From Pseudomonas atagonensis (GTDB taxonomy: Bacteria; Pseudomonadota; Gammaproteobacteria; Pseudomonadales; Pseudomonadaceae): a DNA stretch of 64,000 bases. The stretch spans positions 19,177 through 83,176 of the forward strand of contig NZ_VXCA01000036.1 in assembly GCF_011369485.1 (NCBI RefSeq), given 5' to 3'. Each line of letters opens with the position of its first letter. Position 1 is the stretch's first letter. Below are positions 1-8,674 of the stretch, piece by piece. The position numbers and the translations under genes are program-made. The notes beneath the pieces are model-generated. The model did not search any database and was not told where the DNA came from. It worked only from the letters and a program-made list of their open reading frames with translations.

Positions 1-60
1 GAAGGATAGCGCATTCTGCCCTCTTCAGGCTGCACACCAGACAACTGTGGAGAGGGAGCC

Positions 61-579
61 TCAGGCCAGCAGTTTTTCCAGCTGCGCCGTGGTGTCCACT
101 GCACCCATCGTGCGGGCCGCGTCCAGCGCCGTCACGCCATTGGCGTCCTTGGCCTTGGGATCGGCACCTTTGCTGATCAGGTAATCAACGATTTCCACAC
201 GGTTGAACATTGCCGCCATCATCAGCGCCGTACGGCCATCGAACGATGAACCTTCAATTTCCGCACCTGCTTCAACCAGCGCCTTGACCACTGCCAGGTC
301 GCCTTTGAACGCCGCGCCGGCAATCGGGCTCTGACCGTTGCCGTTGCGCATTTCCGGGTCTGCCTTGTGCTTGAGCAGCACCTGCACCGCATCGACATGG
401 CCGTAGTAACTGGCAAGCATCAGCAGCGTGTCGCCCTTGCTGTTTTTCAGGTTGACCGGCAAACCGGCCATGACCAGGCGATCAAGCATCTGGGCATCAC
501 CGTCGCGCGCCTTGTTGAAAACCTGCTCGGTGAATTCGGCAGCTTCTTCAGGGGTCATCTGGCGGCTTTGGTCGGACAT
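61..579 (-). CDS. Ankyrin repeat protein
   Basis: This is a 172-residue protein built almost entirely of ankyrin repeats. From about residue 45 it shows the TLLMLASYYGH, SPIAGAAFKGD and TALMMAAMFNR helical signatures, spaced about 33 residues apart, followed by a last degenerate repeat. There is no signal peptide or membrane segment, so it is probably a cytoplasmic protein-protein interaction scaffold. The ATG at 579 follows directly on a polar N-terminus (MSDQSRQMTPEEAAEF). It lies tail-on to the window edge and upstream of an acyl-CoA synthetase on the same strand, with a 96-bp gap. The partner protein is not evident from the sequence. Confidence 0.85.
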   Translation of the reverse strand: MSDQSRQMTPEEAAEFTEQVFNKARDGDAQMLDRLVMAGLPVNLKNSKGDTLLMLASYYGHVDAVQVLLKHKADPEMRNGNGQSPIAGAAFKGDLAVVKALVEAGAEIEGSSFDGRTALMMAAMFNRVEIVDYLISKGADPKAKDANGVTALDAARTMGAVDTTAQLEKLLA

Positions 580-675
580 GGGGCAACTCCACTTCGGTCT
601 ATCGGAAAGCCGACAGTTTCCCGAGCGAGACCTTGGCTGTCACCCCTTTTTTCTCAAGCCCGCTTATAGCCAGAA

Positions 676-2514
676 TCAATAGCGATACTTGCCCTGATGA
701 ATTTCCGCCAACACTTCGTCGGTGACCTGCACATAGGTTTCAGAACCGGGAAGCCACGCGAAGACCGGGTCATCGCCTGTTTGCGCGGGATCGAAGCCTT
801 CTGTTTTCAGGCGGGTTTTCTGATACTTGAAGGTGCCGGTGGTTTCCATTTTCACTTTGACCCGCAGGAACAGCGGCACCGCGTAAGCCGGCATGCGCTG
901 TCGGGCGAATGCCAGCAATTCGGCGAAATCCAGGGTCGCAAGAGACTCCGCCGGGGTAATCGCCGCCATGCCGGCACGCCCGTTGGTATTGTGGATTTCC
1001 ACGCCGTAAGCCACTGCTTCGGAAATGTGCGGATGTTTCAGCAGCAGGTTTTCGACTTCGGTGGTGGAAACGTTTTCACCTTTCCAGCGATAGGTATCGC
1101 CGAGACGATCAACAAACTGCGCATGGCCGAACCCGATGTTGCGCAGCAAATCGCCGGTATTAAAGAAGCGATCACCCTGGCTGAACACATCGCGCAGCAC
1201 TACCCTCGCGGTTTTCTGCGGATCGGTGTAGCCGTCCAGCGGAGCCTTTTCGTCGATTCGTGCCAGCAGCAAGCCCTGCTCGCCCTTGCCGACCTTACGC
1301 ATGAAACCGTCGTCGCCTCGAATCGGCTCGCCGCTGTCGTGGTCGTAAGCCACCAGCTCCCAGGCCATCAGCGAGAAACCGATGGTGTTGTCGAAGTTGA
1401 GGATATTGGTAAAACCAATGTTGCCGTCGCTCGCCGCGTACAGCTCGCAAATGTGATCCACCGCGAAGCGCGTCTTGAATTCAGCCCACGCACCGGGGCG
1501 CAGGCCGTTGCCGATCATCTTGCGCACGTCGTGACGGCTGTCATCGGCACTGGCCGGCCGATCAACCAGATAGCGGCACAACTCGCCGACATAGCCGATG
1601 GTGGTTGCGCGATAGCGGCGCACGTCCGTCCAGAACTGACTGGCGCTGAATTTACGGCGGATGGCAAAACCCGATGCGCCGTTGACCGCCGAACCCCAGC
1701 ACACGCAGAGGCCGGTGGCGTGATACAGCGGCAAAGTGCAATACACGACATCGTCGGGGCGCATGTCGAGGGCGATCATGCCGAAGCTGGCCGAGCTGCG
1801 CATCCAGCGGCCGTGCTTGAACACCCCGGCTTTGGGCAGGCCGGTCGTGCCCGAGGTGTAGATGTAGAAACACGGGTCGTCGAAGAAAACTTGCTGGCTG
1901 CTCGGCGGGTTGTCGCTGGAGGCATCGGCACTGGCGCTGATCAGATTGACATAACCGTCGGGCGCAATGCCCGGATGGCTGTAAGTGTCCTGATCGGCGA
2001 CAAACCAGGTGCGCGGTGACGTAATCGACACCTGGTCACGAATGGCCGCGAAGGCCGGCAGCAGTTCTTCACCGACCACGATTGCCACCGGGGCTACCAG
2101 GTTGACGCTGTGGATCAAGGTGTCGCGGGTCTGCGAAGTGTTGAGCAGCGCACTGACGCTGCCAATCTTCGCCAGCGCCAGAATGGTCACCAGCAGTTCC
2201 GGGCGATTCTCGATGAACACCGCCACCACATCGCCTTTGCCGATGCCCTGCCCGTTCAGGTAATGGGCGATACGATTGGCCCACTGATTGACTTGCGAAT
2301 AGCTGAGTACCACGTCGTTGTGCAACAACGCCGGGCCGTCCGGATTGCGCAAGGTCGCTTGTTCGAACGTCCAGCCCAGTCCACAGGTTTGGGTCGGATC
2401 CTTGACGTTGGCCACCTTCATGCCCTTGACCACCCGGGGGATGGCTTTGGCAATCATCGGCAGTTTGCGGAGCATCATGCCCCAGGTAATCGTGTCGCTT
2501 GGCGCGTGACTCAT
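676..2514 (-). CDS. Long-chain acyl-CoA synthetase (FATP-like)
   Basis: This 612-residue AMP-forming enzyme activates fatty acids to acyl-CoA at the cytoplasmic membrane. The ANL-superfamily P-loop YTSGTTGLPK lies at residues 219-228, and the C-terminal hinge and lysine region (FVDRLGDTYRWKGENVST) is present. The MAWELVAYD and DGYTDP segments are typical of the very-long-chain/FATP subgroup rather than E. coli FadD. The length fits the family. The start at 2514 (MSHAPSDTITWG) gives the usual N-terminus. The gene stands alone; nothing next to it indicates a specific substrate, so chain length is unknown. Confidence 0.88.
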   Translation of the reverse strand: MSHAPSDTITWGMMLRKLPMIAKAIPRVVKGMKVANVKDPTQTCGLGWTFEQATLRNPDGPALLHNDVVLSYSQVNQWANRIAHYLNGQGIGKGDVVAVFIENRPELLVTILALAKIGSVSALLNTSQTRDTLIHSVNLVAPVAIVVGEELLPAFAAIRDQVSITSPRTWFVADQDTYSHPGIAPDGYVNLISASADASSDNPPSSQQVFFDDPCFYIYTSGTTGLPKAGVFKHGRWMRSSASFGMIALDMRPDDVVYCTLPLYHATGLCVCWGSAVNGASGFAIRRKFSASQFWTDVRRYRATTIGYVGELCRYLVDRPASADDSRHDVRKMIGNGLRPGAWAEFKTRFAVDHICELYAASDGNIGFTNILNFDNTIGFSLMAWELVAYDHDSGEPIRGDDGFMRKVGKGEQGLLLARIDEKAPLDGYTDPQKTARVVLRDVFSQGDRFFNTGDLLRNIGFGHAQFVDRLGDTYRWKGENVSTTEVENLLLKHPHISEAVAYGVEIHNTNGRAGMAAITPAESLATLDFAELLAFARQRMPAYAVPLFLRVKVKMETTGTFKYQKTRLKTEGFDPAQTGDDPVFAWLPGSETYVQVTDEVLAEIHQGKYRY

Positions 2515-2901
2515 GGAGGCTCCCGTTCGACCCTGGCGTGCAGGCCGGTTTTTTTATTGTCGGGCAAACTGGTGAGGCAGCCGGCGCGCTCGGCGCGGGG
2601 CGAGATCGAAAATACGTCAGCGCTTCTCGGCCTGTACACGCGGTTTTTGCAATGTTTTGTATCCGTCGTGTTACCGGACGCGCCGAGGATCCTGTCGCGA
2701 TCAATTGGTTCCGTTGGAACGACAACGATCCCGCAAAATGCAGGATGCACGATGGCCATTCATGCAGATTGCACGACCACCTGATTTCTTATTATTTTTA
2801 ACTTGTTGATTTATAACGATTTTATTTTTAAGGACTGCTGGCACAATCACTGCAACCTCCTCTGCATGCTTGCCATTCAAGTGCATACGGAGCTGAAAGA
2901 C
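2515..2901. other. Intergenic region upstream of the DUF3509 gene
   Basis: This 387-bp stretch lies between the divergent acyl-CoA synthetase and the DUF3509 gene. Several open frames cross it, but none has Pseudomonas-like codon use or a recognisable product. The last 100 bp are AT-rich and hold a candidate sigma-54 promoter, listed separately. No RNA gene is recognised. Confidence 0.5.
2839..2854 (+). promoter_or_regulatory. Candidate sigma-54 promoter
   Basis: TGGCACAATCACTGCA matches the sigma-54 -24/-12 pattern. It has TGGCAC, then the invariant GG (2840-2841) and GC (2852-2853) separated by exactly 10 nt. It lies about 48 bp upstream of the DUF3509 start in an AT-rich stretch. No enhancer-binding site was identified, so this is a pattern match only. 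Confidence 0.4.
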
Positions 2902-3180
2902 ATGAGCCTGATCCAAGAAAAATTTACCTCGCTGTTCTCCAACTTCGACGTCACCACGGCGCCACGTCCCGATGGCGGGATTCTGCTGACTCTGCGCAGT
3001 AACGACGGCAGAACGTTCAAACGTGCGCTGACCTATCAGCAAATGCACAACGCCGACCAACTGTCGTGGGCGATCAGCGCCATTCGCCGTGACCTGGCCG
3101 AACAAGCCAGCGAGTTGCCGCAAATCGGCATGCTGCAAAGCCAGCAACGTTTTGCCTTGCCGACGTATCATTCGCTGTAA
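2902..3180 (+). CDS. DUF3509 domain protein
   Basis: This small soluble protein has 92 residues and resembles the DUF3509 family, which is common in Pseudomonas and has no assigned function. The frame stays open upstream to 2803. The ATG at 2902 is preferred because GGAG lies 9 nt ahead of it and the family N-terminus (MSLIQEKFTSLFSNFDV) begins here. The only regulatory clue is a possible sigma-54 promoter just upstream. A terminator-like stem-loop follows at 3203. Confidence 0.8.
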   Translation: MSLIQEKFTSLFSNFDVTTAPRPDGGILLTLRSNDGRTFKRALTYQQMHNADQLSWAISAIRRDLAEQASELPQIGMLQSQQRFALPTYHSL

Positions 3181-3202
3181 CGTTTAAATCGCTTTAAACA
3201 AA

Positions 3203-3236
3203 ACAAGCCGTGGAGCTCTCGCTTCACGGCCTGTTT
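3203..3236 (+). terminator. Stem-loop terminator after DUF3509 gene
   Basis: GCCGTG (3207-3212) pairs with CACGGC (3225-3230), extended by ACAA/CTGT partial pairing, and is followed by a short T-rich tail. It sits between the convergent DUF3509 gene and mtnC and could serve both strands. Confidence 0.5.
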
Positions 3237-3269
3237 GCATTCTGCAGTTGTCACAAAACCCAGGTTTCT

Positions 3270-3953
3270 CTAGAACGCTTCCGGTTCGATCCCGGTGAAC
3301 GTGTCGACGGTGACATGACTCCCCAGCTCCCCGCCTTCACGCGCCAGACCGCAGGTTTGCAGACCCGCCGCTTGGGCGGCGTCGAGTTCTTCGACGATGT
3401 CCGAGAGGAATAGAATCTCCCCCGCTTCAACGCCGATTGCCTGTTGAATATTCGTGTAGGACTGCGCCTCACGTTTGGGACCCGACGTGGTGTCGAAGTA
3501 ACCGCTGAACAACGGCGTCAGATCACCCGCCTCGGAGCAGCCGAAAATCAGTTTCTGCGCCTGGATCGAACCTGACGAATACACAAACAGTTGATAACCC
3601 GCCTCATGCCAGCGCTGCAGTGCTTCAACGGCATCCGGGTAAACATGGCCCTTCAACTGCCCGGCGTGATAACCCTGGGCCCAGACCATGCCCTGCAAGG
3701 CCTTGAGCGGTGTGGCTTTGCGATCTTCCTCGATCCAGCTTAAGAGAATCTCAACAACCCGTTCAACATCGGCCTGCGGCGCATTGCTATCACGGCGCAC
3801 GGCGTCGAGTTGCTCAGCAACATCGGCGCGTTCAGCATTTTGTCGGACGAAATCCGGCAGGTGTTTGGCAGCGTACGGAAACAGCACGTCGAAGACAAAA
3901 CTCACCGCGCTGGTGGTGCCTTCGATGTCGGTGACGATGGCTTTGATCGGCAT
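3270..3953 (-). CDS. mtnC: Acireductone synthase (enolase-phosphatase E1)
   Basis: MtnC converts 2,3-diketo-5-methylthiopentyl-1-phosphate to acireductone by enolisation and dephosphorylation in the methionine salvage pathway. The 227-residue length is standard. HAD motifs are visible: DIEGTT near the N-terminus (nucleophile Asp9), VYSSGS (motif II), the KREAQSY lysine (motif III) and FLSDIVEELDAA (motif IV). The frame continues upstream over mtnD, but the family N-terminus MPIKAIVTDIEG sets the start at 3953, 4 nt after the mtnD stop. It is the last gene of an mtnB-mtnD-mtnC run. Confidence 0.95.
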   Translation of the reverse strand: MPIKAIVTDIEGTTSAVSFVFDVLFPYAAKHLPDFVRQNAERADVAEQLDAVRRDSNAPQADVERVVEILLSWIEEDRKATPLKALQGMVWAQGYHAGQLKGHVYPDAVEALQRWHEAGYQLFVYSSGSIQAQKLIFGCSEAGDLTPLFSGYFDTTSGPKREAQSYTNIQQAIGVEAGEILFLSDIVEELDAAQAAGLQTCGLAREGGELGSHVTVDTFTGIEPEAF

Positions 3954-3957
3954 CGGT

Positions 3958-4503
3958 TCAGTCCTCCAGACGCGGGAAGCGACCGGCGATGTCTTCGCCG
4001 GTGAAATTGGCAACCCAGCCTTCCGGGTTGTTGAACAGGCGGATCGCCACGAAATGCGGATGCTCGCCCATGTCGAACCAGTGCTTGGTGCCGGCGGGCA
4101 CCGAGATCAGGTCGTTCTTCTCGCACAGTACGGCGTAAACGTAATCGTCGATGTGCAGGATGAACAGCCCACGGCCGGCGACAAAAAAGCGTACTTCGTC
4201 TTCGCCATGCCGGTGTTCTTCAAGAAACTTTGCGCGCAGTTCGGCTTTTTGCGGGTGGTCACTGTTGAGGCTGATGACGTCGACGGTGATGTAACCGCGC
4301 TCGGTCATCAGTTTGTCGATCTGCTCTTTATAAGCGCTGATCACTTCTTCCTGAGTGGCACCCGGCTGGATCTTCGCCGAGGCTTGCCAGCGGTCAAAAC
4401 GCACGCCCTGCTCGGCCAGGGTCGAAGCGATGTCTTCGAAGTGGGTCAGCACCTTGTTGGGAATCTCGGGGCTGGAGACGTGATAGACGGACAGGCTGCT
4501 CAT
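3958..4503 (-). CDS. mtnD: Acireductone dioxygenase
   Basis: MtnD is a cupin metalloenzyme that oxidises acireductone to the 2-keto precursor of methionine plus formate (the Fe form). It has 181 residues. The metal ligands are in place: HRHGEDE (His97, His99, Glu103) and His141 in AGTKHWFDMG. The frame extends to 4569 without a convincing extra domain. ATG 4503 gives the normal N-terminus (MSSLSVYHVSSPE). It lies between mtnB (93 nt upstream) and mtnC (4 nt downstream). Confidence 0.95.
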   Translation of the reverse strand: MSSLSVYHVSSPEIPNKVLTHFEDIASTLAEQGVRFDRWQASAKIQPGATQEEVISAYKEQIDKLMTERGYITVDVISLNSDHPQKAELRAKFLEEHRHGEDEVRFFVAGRGLFILHIDDYVYAVLCEKNDLISVPAGTKHWFDMGEHPHFVAIRLFNNPEGWVANFTGEDIAGRFPRLED

Positions 4504-4596
4504 TGGGGCAATTCCTCGGTATCGGCCTTGCCGTCCGGTTCTTCGAGACCGGTCGGGCACTGCATTCATCAGGCAAATGGGCTGGTTCTGGTGAAG

Positions 4597-5223
4597 TCAG
4601 CCTTGGCGGTTCATGACGCTGCGGGTTTTCAACTCGCATTCAAACAGAAATTCGAAAGCCTCGATCTGGCGCAGCGCGTCGTTCATCTGCGCGCCCCAGG
4701 TGTAGAGGCCGTGGCCGCGAATCAGGTAACCGACGCAATCAGGATGGGCGTCGAGCCAAGGCTGCACCTTGGCGGCGAGGCGTGCAATGTCCTGATCGTT
4801 GTCGAAAATCGGCACGCGCACTCGGGACTCATGGGTCGAGATACCGCTAAAAGCTTTTTGCAGTTCGTAGTCTTCGAACTCGATGAAGTCTTCAGGCGTC
4901 AGGCGCGACAGCACCGTGGCGTTGACCGAATGGGTGTGCAGCACCGCGCCGATCTCAGGGCGCCAGGTGTAGAGCTGGGTGTGCAGCAGGGTTTCGGCGG
5001 ACGGTTTTTTGCCGGGCTCAAGACTGTTGCCGGACAGGTCGGTGGCGAGCACATCGTCCACACCCAACTGCCCCTTGTGCTTGCCGGACACCGTCAGCAG
5101 CGCTTCGCTGGCCGAAAGGCGCGTCGAATAATTGCTGCTGGTGGCCGGCGACCAGCCGCGACCATAAAGAAAACGCCCGGCGTCGACGATTTGCTGGGCG
5201 AGTTGTTCACGCGTAAGGCTCAT
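4597..5223 (-). CDS. mtnB: Methylthioribulose-1-phosphate dehydratase
   Basis: MtnB is a class II aldolase-fold, zinc-dependent enzyme that dehydrates 5-methylthioribulose-1-phosphate, the step before MtnC. The protein has 208 residues. The zinc ligands are HTH (His96, His98) in VLHTHSVNATVL and the later histidine in LIRGHGLYTWG. Its start codon overlaps the stop of the upstream MFS gene by 4 nt (ATGA), so the two are translationally coupled. mtnA, the preceding isomerase, is not in the window. Confidence 0.94.
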   Translation of the reverse strand: MSLTREQLAQQIVDAGRFLYGRGWSPATSSNYSTRLSASEALLTVSGKHKGQLGVDDVLATDLSGNSLEPGKKPSAETLLHTQLYTWRPEIGAVLHTHSVNATVLSRLTPEDFIEFEDYELQKAFSGISTHESRVRVPIFDNDQDIARLAAKVQPWLDAHPDCVGYLIRGHGLYTWGAQMNDALRQIEAFEFLFECELKTRSVMNRQG

Positions 5224-6365
5224 GGCCTGTCCTCTTGCATACGTGTGGCAATGATAACGGCAGCAGCGAGCGCCGCGAGACTGGCAATACTAAAGGTCAA
5301 TGTCGCGCCGAGGGCATTCCAGCTGTAGCCGGAATACAGCGCGCCGAGCGCACCACCGGTGCCGGCCAGCGCTGCATACAGCGCCTGGCCCTGCCCTTGC
5401 TGGCGTGCGCCGAAGCTACGTTGCACGAAAGCGATGGCAGCGGCGTGAAAACTGCCGAAGGTCGCCGCGTGCAAAATCTGCGCGAACAGCAGCACCCACA
5501 GGAACTCGGCGAACGAACCTAGCAGCAACCAGCGCAGTGCTGCCAGCAGAAAACTCGCCATGAGCACGCGACGCAGGGAAAACCGCGCAAGAATCCGGCT
5601 CATGCCCATGAACATCAGCACCTCGGCAACCACGCCAACGGCCCAGAGCATGCCGATCACTCCGCGACTGTAGCCAAGTTGCTCAAGGTGCAAGGTCAAA
5701 AACGTGTAGTAAGGACCGTGGCTCATTTGCATCAGCGCAACGCAGCCATAAAACGCAAGTACGCCGGGGCTGCGCAGTTGCTTGAGGAAGCCCTCACCGG
5801 CCGGCCGGTTGCCTTGCGCAGGTTGTGCGTTCGGCACCCACAAACTGCTGAGGACGATGCCGGCCATGATCAGCACCAGCGCCGCCGGGTAGATGTCCAG
5901 ACTCAGCCATTCGAACAACCGCCCCAACGCAACCACGGTGATGATGAAACCGATCGAACCCCACAGGCGGATCTGGCTGTAACGCGAGGTCTGCCCCTGC
6001 AAATGCGCAAGCGTGATGACTTCAAACTGCGGCAGCACCGCATGCCAGAAGAACGCGTGCAACGCCATGACCATCGCCAGCCAGGCGTAGGTCTTGCTGA
6101 CGAAAATCAGCGAGAAAGTCAGCAACGTACAAACCGCGCCAAAGCGCACGATGGCCAGTCGTTTGCCGGTGTAGTCACCGAGCCAGCCCCAGATGTTCGG
6201 CGCCACGCAGCGCATCAACATCGGAATGGCGACCAGCTCGCCGATCCGCGCGGCGCTGAAGCCGAGGTGATGGAAGTACAGCGCCAGGAACGGCGCTGTC
6301 GAACCGAGCAAGGCGAAATAGAACAGATAGAAACTGGACAGCCGCCAGTACGGGAGCGCCGCCAC
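5220..6365 (-). CDS. MFS transporter, PPP/LacY-like
   Basis: This 381-residue inner-membrane protein has about 12 hydrophobic segments. It opens with YWRLSSFYLFYFALLGSTAPFLALYF and resembles the phenylpropionate/LacY-like branch of the major facilitator superfamily. The GTG start at 6365 follows aroC by 34 nt, and its stop overlaps mtnB by 4 nt. Coupling to mtnB hints at uptake or export of a methylthio-compound, but this is inferred from context only. Confidence 0.85.
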   Translation of the reverse strand: MAALPYWRLSSFYLFYFALLGSTAPFLALYFHHLGFSAARIGELVAIPMLMRCVAPNIWGWLGDYTGKRLAIVRFGAVCTLLTFSLIFVSKTYAWLAMVMALHAFFWHAVLPQFEVITLAHLQGQTSRYSQIRLWGSIGFIITVVALGRLFEWLSLDIYPAALVLIMAGIVLSSLWVPNAQPAQGNRPAGEGFLKQLRSPGVLAFYGCVALMQMSHGPYYTFLTLHLEQLGYSRGVIGMLWAVGVVAEVLMFMGMSRILARFSLRRVLMASFLLAALRWLLLGSFAEFLWVLLFAQILHAATFGSFHAAAIAFVQRSFGARQQGQGQALYAALAGTGGALGALYSGYSWNALGATLTFSIASLAALAAAVIIATRMQEDRP

Positions 6366-6399
6366 GCCGGTTACGCCGCAGCGGCCTTGAGATCACCCA

Positions 6400-7491
6400 T
6401 CAAAGCTGACCCAGCACCGGCGTGCTCACGCGCACATCGGCGTTCTGCCCACGGTGACGCAGCAAGTGATCCATCAGCACGATGGCCATCATCGCCTCGG
6501 CAATCGGTGTAGCACGAATACCGACGCACGGGTCATGGCGGCCCTTGGTGATCACGTCGACCGGGTTGCCGTGGATGTCGATCGAGCGGCCCGGGGTGGT
6601 GATGCTCGACGTCGGCTTGAGCGCCAGGTGCGCAACGATCGGCTGACCGGACGAAATACCGCCAAGGATGCCGCCGGCATTGTTGCTGAGGAAACCTTCC
6701 GGGGTCAGCTCATCGCGATGCTCGGTACCGCGCTGGGCGACGCAGGCGAAACCGGCACCGATTTCCACGCCCTTGACCGCATTGATGCTCATCAGCGCAT
6801 GAGCCAGTTCGGCATCGAGTCGGTCGAAAATCGGCTCGCCCAGACCGGGCATGACGCCTTCGGCAACCACGGTGATTTTTGCGCCGACCGAGTCCTGGTC
6901 GCGACGCAACTGGTCCATGTAGGCTTCCAGCTCAGGGACTTTGTCCGGATCAGGGCTGAAGAACGCGTTCTGCTCCACCGAATCCCAAGTCTTGAACGGG
7001 ATCTCGATCGGCCCGAGCTGACTCATGTATCCGCGAATGACGATGCCCTGCGTCGCCAGGTATTTCTTGGCAATCGCACCAGCCGCAACGCGCATGGCAG
7101 TTTCCCGCGCCGAGCTGCGGCCGCCGCCGCGATAATCGCGCTCGCCGTATTTGTGGTGGTAGGTGTAATCGGCATGGGCCGGACGGAACAGATCCTTGAT
7201 CGCCGAGTAGTCCTTGGACTTCTGGTCGGTGTTGCGGATCAGCAGACCGATGGAGCAACCGGTGGTGCGGCCCTCGAACACGCCGGAGAGGATTTCGACT
7301 TCGTCGGCCTCCTGACGCTGGGTGGTGTGGCGGCTGGTGCCCGGCTTGCGGCGATCGAGGTCGCGCTGCAGGTCTTCGAGGGAAATCTCCAGGCCCGGCG
7401 GGCAGCCGTCAACAATGGCGACCAACGCCGGACCATGGCTTTCGCCAGCGGTGGTGACAGTGAACAACTTGCCGTAGGTATTGCCGGACAT
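6400..7491 (-). CDS. aroC: Chorismate synthase
   Basis: AroC makes chorismate from 5-enolpyruvylshikimate-3-phosphate with reduced FMN, the last step of the shikimate pathway. The protein has 363 residues, the usual length. Signatures visible are GESHG near residue 18, PAHADYTYHHKYG, RGGGRSSARET and the C-terminal RCPxxCVGIRATPIAEAM-like block (HDPCVGIRATPIAEAM). It is the first gene of a minus-strand run followed by the MFS transporter and mtn genes. About 130 bp of upstream sequence precede it. Confidence 0.97.
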   Translation of the reverse strand: MSGNTYGKLFTVTTAGESHGPALVAIVDGCPPGLEISLEDLQRDLDRRKPGTSRHTTQRQEADEVEILSGVFEGRTTGCSIGLLIRNTDQKSKDYSAIKDLFRPAHADYTYHHKYGERDYRGGGRSSARETAMRVAAGAIAKKYLATQGIVIRGYMSQLGPIEIPFKTWDSVEQNAFFSPDPDKVPELEAYMDQLRRDQDSVGAKITVVAEGVMPGLGEPIFDRLDAELAHALMSINAVKGVEIGAGFACVAQRGTEHRDELTPEGFLSNNAGGILGGISSGQPIVAHLALKPTSSITTPGRSIDIHGNPVDVITKGRHDPCVGIRATPIAEAMMAIVLMDHLLRHRGQNADVRVSTPVLGQL

Positions 7492-7621
7492 GCAGGACGC
7501 TCCGTGAAATCAAACCCAAATTCGTAATGCGCGCCAGTATACGCAGGCTAACCGAGTAGTTCATCCTCGAACCTTAGTGGTGCTGGCGAGTCCAACCGGC
7601 ACCTTGGCGAATGATGGCGTG

Positions 7622-8575
7622 ATGATGCTGCGAGTTTTGATCTTGAGTCTTACCCTCTTTACTGGCTTTGCCCAGGCGACCGTCCTACAGCGTCCGGTAA
7701 CTTTGGACACCGGCAGCGGCGAACTTTTCGGCTCGCTGCTGCTGCCAAAGTCCGACCATCCGGTGCCGGTTGTCCTGATCATTTCTGGCTCGGGCCCTAC
7801 GGATCGCGACGGAAACAACCCCGATGGCGGGCGCAATGACAGTTTGAAACGGCTGGCGTGGGTGCTGGCCAAACACAACATCGCCAGCGTGCGTTACGAC
7901 AAGCGCGGCGTGGCGGCGAGCCTTGCGGCCACGCCGGACGAACGCAATTTGTCGGTGGAGGCTTATGCGGCGGACGCCGTGGCCTGGGGGCAGAAGCTCA
8001 AGGCCGATCCGCGCTTCGGCAAATTGATCGTGCTTGGCCACAGCGAAGGCGCGCTGATCGCCAGCCTCGCAGCACCAAAAATCGAGGCCGCCGCAGTGAT
8101 TTCCTTGTCCGGCAGCGCTCGGCCCGTCGATCAGATCATCCGCGAACAACTGGCCCGCAGCCTGCCGCCGCCGCTGATGCTGCGCAGCAATGAACTGCTC
8201 GACAGCCTCAAGGCCGGCCACACCGACGACAATGTGCCGGCGCCGTTGCAGGTGATTTTCCGCCCGAGTGTGCAACCGTATCTGATCTCGCTGTTCCGGC
8301 AGGATCCCGCACACGCCTTCGCACAACTGAAGATGCCGGCGCTGATCGTTCAGGGCACTAACGACATCCAGGTCGGCACCGAAGACGCGAAGCTGCTCAA
8401 GTCGGCCAAACCGGACGCCGAACTGGTGGTCATCGAAGGCATGAACCACGTGCTGCGCATCGTGCACAACGATATGAAGCGGCAACTGGCTTCTTACAAG
8501 GATCCGAATTTGCCACTGGCAGCGGAACTGGGCAGCAAGATCATCGAATTTATTGACGGACTTCGCACCCGTTAA
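7622..8575 (+). CDS. Alpha/beta hydrolase, exported
   Basis: This serine hydrolase of about 317 residues carries the nucleophile elbow LGHSEG and the N-terminal SGSGPTDRDGNN block typical of a COG1073-like group. It also has a C-terminal Asp/His region (QGTNDIQV, GMNHVLRI). The frame opens at 7577, but the ATG at 7622 (or 7625) produces a clean signal peptide (MMLRVLILSLTLFTGFAQA), so this start is chosen and a periplasmic location is likely. The substrate is unknown. Confidence 0.8.
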   Translation: MMLRVLILSLTLFTGFAQATVLQRPVTLDTGSGELFGSLLLPKSDHPVPVVLIISGSGPTDRDGNNPDGGRNDSLKRLAWVLAKHNIASVRYDKRGVAASLAATPDERNLSVEAYAADAVAWGQKLKADPRFGKLIVLGHSEGALIASLAAPKIEAAAVISLSGSARPVDQIIREQLARSLPPPLMLRSNELLDSLKAGHTDDNVPAPLQVIFRPSVQPYLISLFRQDPAHAFAQLKMPALIVQGTNDIQVGTEDAKLLKSAKPDAELVVIEGMNHVLRIVHNDMKRQLASYKDPNLPLAAELGSKIIEFIDGLRTR

Positions 8576-8674
8576 GCGCGTTTCGCCCTCCAGTCCTGAC
8601 AAAAACGGCCGATAAGCCTTTGTCGCCAGCGCAATGGCTGGCGGCAAGCAGGGCTTGGACAGGATCTCGCCGTT

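Noticed and set aside
697..2019. Long plus-strand open frame opposite the acyl-CoA synthetase
   Set aside because: High-GC antisense shadow: histidine- and arginine-rich composition, no domain, and the minus-strand gene has clear AMP-binding motifs.
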